Shown here piece by piece: positions 60,131-64,000 of a DNA stretch of 64,000 nucleotides. Numbering within the stretch: position 1 is the stretch's first letter; each line of letters starts with the position of its first letter. The notes beneath the pieces are model-generated. The model did not search any database and was not told the DNA's origin. It saw nothing but the letters and a program-made list of their open reading frames with translations. The stretch is taken from positions 16,607,172 through 16,671,171 of the forward strand of contig NC_049986.1 of the NCBI RefSeq assembly GCF_000003815.2, given 5' to 3'. Source of the stretch: Branchiostoma floridae. Its lineage: Eukaryota; Chordata; Leptocardii; Amphioxiformes; Branchiostomatidae. A program made the translations under genes and the position numbers.

Positions 60131-61939
60131 CTGCATGTAGACAACAGTTCATGCAATCTCACCTCAGGAGTTTGTATCCGCCGTGATATTTGTGGTCCCT
60201 TGAAACCAGTCTCTTTGAAGTCATTTTAAGTGACAGAAAACCCCGATGGGAGTTCAGTTGATATACGTAGAGAAATAACAAGGTTCACATTTCCACTGCT
60301 AAATTCCCAGAAATTACAGTATAAAAGTAAGTGATATTTCATGGGTCGAGACCTTGAAAGTGATGACCAAACTTTTCTCGGAAGATTTAAGACATTTTTA
60401 TAACTCCTAAATCATAATATTGACACATCAGGCACTTCAAAAATATCCTATGGCTTGTCAAGTATGCAATTTGTTTTAAAAACGTTTGTTGTACTTATTG
60501 CGATCTTGACATAGTCATTGTGTAAATTGTGAGAACGTCAAAACAACCAAACAGCCATTATCTTTCCGTTTTCAACCGGATTAACTTAACAGATATTTCA
60601 AGACAAACAGCTACAATTTGGCAGCGCGGGGATTTCGTAAACACGCCGAGGTTCGCCAAAGACGTCAGGAAACGACGGAACATCACAGGGTTGTCCTTTT
60701 ACCGCTGTGTTATCAGATAATGGCGTCCTTTCGTCGCCTTCCCCTGGTTAGATTGCTTCCTGCCACATCAGTACGGTGCGGTGTCCCACAGGAATGCCGT
60801 GAAAGGCCAGCCCTCCCGCCGAGCCGCCAAGAGTTAGCTTTAAAGATGTATGAAGTCGACAGAGTAATTTCATTATCTACTTATCTCAATTAGAGGGTGC
60901 GCCTAGGGATGGCGTCATCCCCCTATAGGCTGCTACGTTACACCATGACTTGATCATTCTGATTCATAAAAATAGCATGTGTACTACTCCTTGAATTCGA
61001 CGATCTGCATAACATTAGCACGTGGGATGGGCATTGGGTCCTCTTGATTTCGGCAAAAGTGCCGAGGGTTTCTTGGTTGGAACGCCTGATATAGAAAATA
61101 TCAACATTGAAATATCCAAAAATAGGTCATTACTCAATATTATCAACTCTTTAACAGCTTCACGTGGACGACTCTGAGTTTCATGTAAAATTTTAAAGCA
61201 ATAAGATCGTAGGGATTGGGGTTTACTTGATATTTAAGTGATTTCACTTTATGCTCTGCGGTGATGCAATGAAGTACACCTGTCTAAGTTTCCGTTGTAG
61301 TTAAAACCAGGTAAAATAATTATTGTTATAAGCGGCAAACTATATTTCCCACGTTGCTTTACTAAGACGGCGTAATATTTCATACCTTCCCCACATGTAT
61401 AAGTCAAACTTGCCAAAGAAGCAGGCGCAATGACTCACATTAGAGACAATCGCTCAGTTACAACCGTAAACGCTGCCAGCTCTTTCCCATGATTACTCAT
61501 TCTGTCGCAGTTTCTTCTCTGGTCATGGGTTAACAAACTTTTCATAGCCTCCAGCGGTGGGTAAAGTTTGAATATGCCACTCCCATTAACGTTGTGAGTC
61601 ATGATAAACTCAAATTTGCCCAAATATCAAAGAGTGTTGATTTAAAGCAGGGGTAGATCGTTCGGGGTAGGGGTCAGGCACCTCTGACCCTTCCTGAGAG
61701 CAATCATCAGCCTCTGACACAAAATATCCATAGAGATCCACTTACCGGCTAAATTAATCGACTCGGGTTGGAGAGACCATACATGAAACAAATTGGGAGA
61801 AGGGCAGAGCAAATGTCAGGGACAGGGAGAGCGGGAGAAATGAGCGGGAAAAATATGGAGAAATTACCGCATCTCCCCGTGGCATTGTAATAGACCACCT
61901 GCACCTCGTTATCACCTGGGCTCGCCTGCTCGTCTGCAG
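60131..61939. other. Stretch without a called gene
   Basis: Overlapping plus-strand frames at 60529-60720 and 60618-60893 read somewhat coding-like (MASFRRLPLVRLLPATSV from an ATG at 60719; CRERPALPPSRQELALKMYE later in the frame) but lack a convincing donor. They could be 5' sequence of the candidate gene at 61940. No other feature seen. Confidence 0.35.
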
Positions 61940-63305
61940 GTTCCGTGATGAGGGAACGGGACGAGCCGCAAACTCGTGCCTACAGAGACACTGCTGAAGG
62001 TAAGCTGAGGATTATCAGACTTTCTTTCCATTCTTTCCAGCCAAAATCGCTACTTCCTATTCCCCAAATTTCCGCACGGCTTTTGAGTCAACCATTAATG
62101 CGATTAGTACCGTTGGCTCCAATTTTCAGCAGCCTATGTTTGTAAAATGATAAATTAAAGTTTTCTTCCTCTATGTGCTCTATATAAACTCCACGCGGCA
62201 AATTCAGATGAGGCAATACAAACATAATACCGATTCATGTTCAGATTTCCCGTTAGTAGAAATCCCACAACAAGTCCCCGTGTACTTATCTAAGATCGTA
62301 TAGAGTGCTTTGACAATGGCGGTGGATGTAAAATACTTTTGACAAAATTCCTATTGACTCATTACAATGGCGTGTCTGAGTTAGGGCGTTTACCAGATCT
62401 TCACCGGAAATAACCCCTTTACTGCGGCATACGCTGCGCCTTACCATCCTAAATCGCCGCACAGCGCCCGCACCAGGCAGGTGTAATGTTGTGGAAAAAT
62501 CCATGGTCAAGAAATTCCACGGGGGAAGATTAATGAATCCCCGGGCCTGCCATGCCAAGATGCGGTAGTTTTGAAGATGGATTTTCTTCCTGACGTGACA
62601 TGACTCTGCTATCAAGTACGCACGAACTTCCTGTAGTGCCTTTGTTAAAGCGGCTTTACGGCGAACAATAGATCGTTACGCGTACATGGTGGGTTCCAAG
62701 AATTCTAAATGTTTATCCGTTTGGAGTACACACCCACCACGTTGCGTACCACACCCCCTTTAATACGTGTTTATTGGGTCTTTAAAGTTATGCTTCATCA
62801 GAGGGCACATGCGCAGTAAGACGCCCATGACCATTTAATGCATGACATGCACTGGTCATGAATTTTTGATGCGCGACTTGAAAAGGTGCGCCCACCATGG
62901 GTGTGTCCGTCTCTGTGAATTGGGCCGGGTGATAACAGTGGTATCGGTTACACTTATTTAGATGTGGAGCAGGAGAGGGAACGCTCAGAGGCAGTCGAAT
63001 CAGGACTCTTCGTAGACTTTTTGGCGGTATGTACAAATATGTATGTATCTTTCTTGCGTGGTGTTTTTTACCATTCATTTGGTTTCGATTTATTGGATGA
63101 AACCCTTACCAACCGTATAAAAGAAAATGATGGCAACGCAAACTACTTCATGTAAATCTTCTCGGCAGGTTTTCTTAAATCTGTCTATATCTCTTCAACT
63201 TTTCTGCATATGTCAAGTGCATACAGTTGCAAGCCTTTGGATTCATGTAATTTGTAAAGAGAATCGACGGCCACAAAACTTTGAAAAAATGTTCCTCATC
63301 ATTTG
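61940..63305 (+). CDS. Candidate three-exon gene segment (phase-compatible exons), function unknown
   Basis: Seen: three exon-like blocks. 61940-61999 lies between CTCGTCTGCAG and GAAG|GTAAGC. 62962-63026 lies between CACTTATTTAG and GGCG|GTATGT. 63169-63305 lies between CTTCTCGGCAG and TTTG|GTAAGT. The phases chain without a stop (1-1, then 0). Block 1 encodes MRERDEPQTRAYRDTAE, block 2 VEQERERSEAVESGLFVDFL, block 3 a hydrophobic start (VFLNLSISLQLFCICQV) and a basic end (CKENRRPQNFEKM). The hydrophobicity continues over the second junction, so a membrane segment after a charged cytosolic part is possible. An ATG in block 1 could be the start. Introns would be 962 and 142 bp. No homologue recognised; chance remains possible, especially for the AT-rich block 3. 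Confidence 0.3.
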
Positions 63306-64000
63306 GTAAGTCCTCTTGACTTAAGTCCGCTTAAGTCCGTATGGGTTTTTACATTATCCTTGTGTCAATTTTTTTTCATTCTAATTCCTTGAAAAACGAC
63401 ACGTTTCATCTTCTGCGCATTTGGTATTTGATATTTGTACAATAAAAATAAGACCTTTTTGGTTGGTTCTCCATGTTCTTAACAATCTCCCCGTGTGATT
63501 TTCCCGTGACAATCTTATAACAGCAATCATTGATGTCTGTGTCAAAGATTGTGACAAGAGAACGCGTTTGTTTATCATATACAGTCATCATCGGAATGCA
63601 ACATAAGCGCAAACGTTTGTAAAGTAATACAACCTAACATAGAGGCGCTTTCTTCGTTAAGTACTATACAATTATGTTGTGCTTCGTAATCCGTTTTCCA
63701 GTTATAAATTGATATCTATTTAGGTATTAGGTAATTAACTCTACATACTTTAATTTTGAAACTCCAATCATGATACGCACTTAACAAAAGATATAAGCCC
63801 CGGAGGCTCCCTTAAATCGAATTAACTATTGTTCTCACCTTTTAGACACTAAATTAATCCACAGGACTGAGGGAATAATACAATCTATATCAATTTAGCC
63901 GCTGCGTATAGGCATAATTGTCACTTATCACGATATTAGCATCGCATTCTAGATTCAGGCTCACTATTATACCCTAATGTGATTTGATATAATCTACCAT
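63306..64000. other. Window end, no called exon
   Basis: After the strong donor at 63305 no further plus-strand exon is recognised. It would be intron if the candidate gene is real. Two overlapping minus frames (63381-63612) have no recognised motif. The last 350 bases are AT-rich. Confidence 0.45.

Noticed and set aside
61744-61830. Minus-strand exon ending at a strong GTAAGTGG donor (61744) in phase with the exon at 60130
   Set aside because: The compatible frame meets a stop codon shortly upstream, with no usable acceptor in between.
1-64000. CRISPR arrays, bacterial operons, phage or rRNA genes
   Set aside because: No spaced direct repeats, no dense same-strand genes with Shine-Dalgarno sites and no rRNA-like sequence; the window is eukaryotic.

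Overview
This window reads as nuclear DNA from an animal. The one gene that can be identified securely has GT-AG introns and encodes extracellular cysteine-rich modules. The rest is intron-like and intergenic DNA with microsatellites, non-autonomous transposons, SINE-like pieces and a 100-N assembly gap. I see no bacterial operon logic. A deuterostome invertebrate, most likely a lancelet (Branchiostoma-like), is my best guess from the gene type and repeat style, but the sequence does not prove the species.

Layout. Positions 91-609 (+) hold the last two coding exons of a netrin-G (laminet)-like gene: one complete laminin-type EGF module, one classical EGF module and a C-terminal GPI-anchor-like tail. 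The gene's 5' part lies outside the window. From 610 to about 59.9 kb I find no recognisable protein-coding gene. This stretch contains: (1) at least six copies or fragments of one MITE-like family with CCACTAG-type terminal inverted repeats (3.5, 3.7, 7.4, 29.2, 30.9, 33.7 and 34.1 kb); (2) a 973-bp piggyBac-like non-autonomous element flanked by TTAA (15,958-16,938); (3) tRNA-derived SINE pieces (10.5-10.8 kb, perhaps 13.8 kb); (4) three possible retroposon 3' tails with hairpins and AATAAA-type ends (2.25, 6.65 and 23.3 kb); (5) a hierarchical palindromic array (29.88-30.39 kb) next to TA, GA and GACA microsatellites; (6) a tandemly duplicated 1.0-1.3 kb module (52.6-54.97 kb) ending in a strong hairpin. 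A CpG-rich island-like stretch lies at about 46.0-47.4 kb.

The last 4 kb contains the best candidates for a second gene. A plus-strand series of three phase-compatible exon-like blocks (61,940-63,305) has good splice signals. A single minus-strand exon-like block (59,935-60,130) is bounded by strong splice consensus. Neither can be assigned to a family by eye, and both are given low to moderate confidence. Several weaker coding-like fragments are listed with low confidence and their alternatives.

Because most of the window has no gene, little can be said about genes working together. The main biological content is the C-terminal architecture of the netrin-G-like gene, followed by a repeat-rich region whose elements are described individually.
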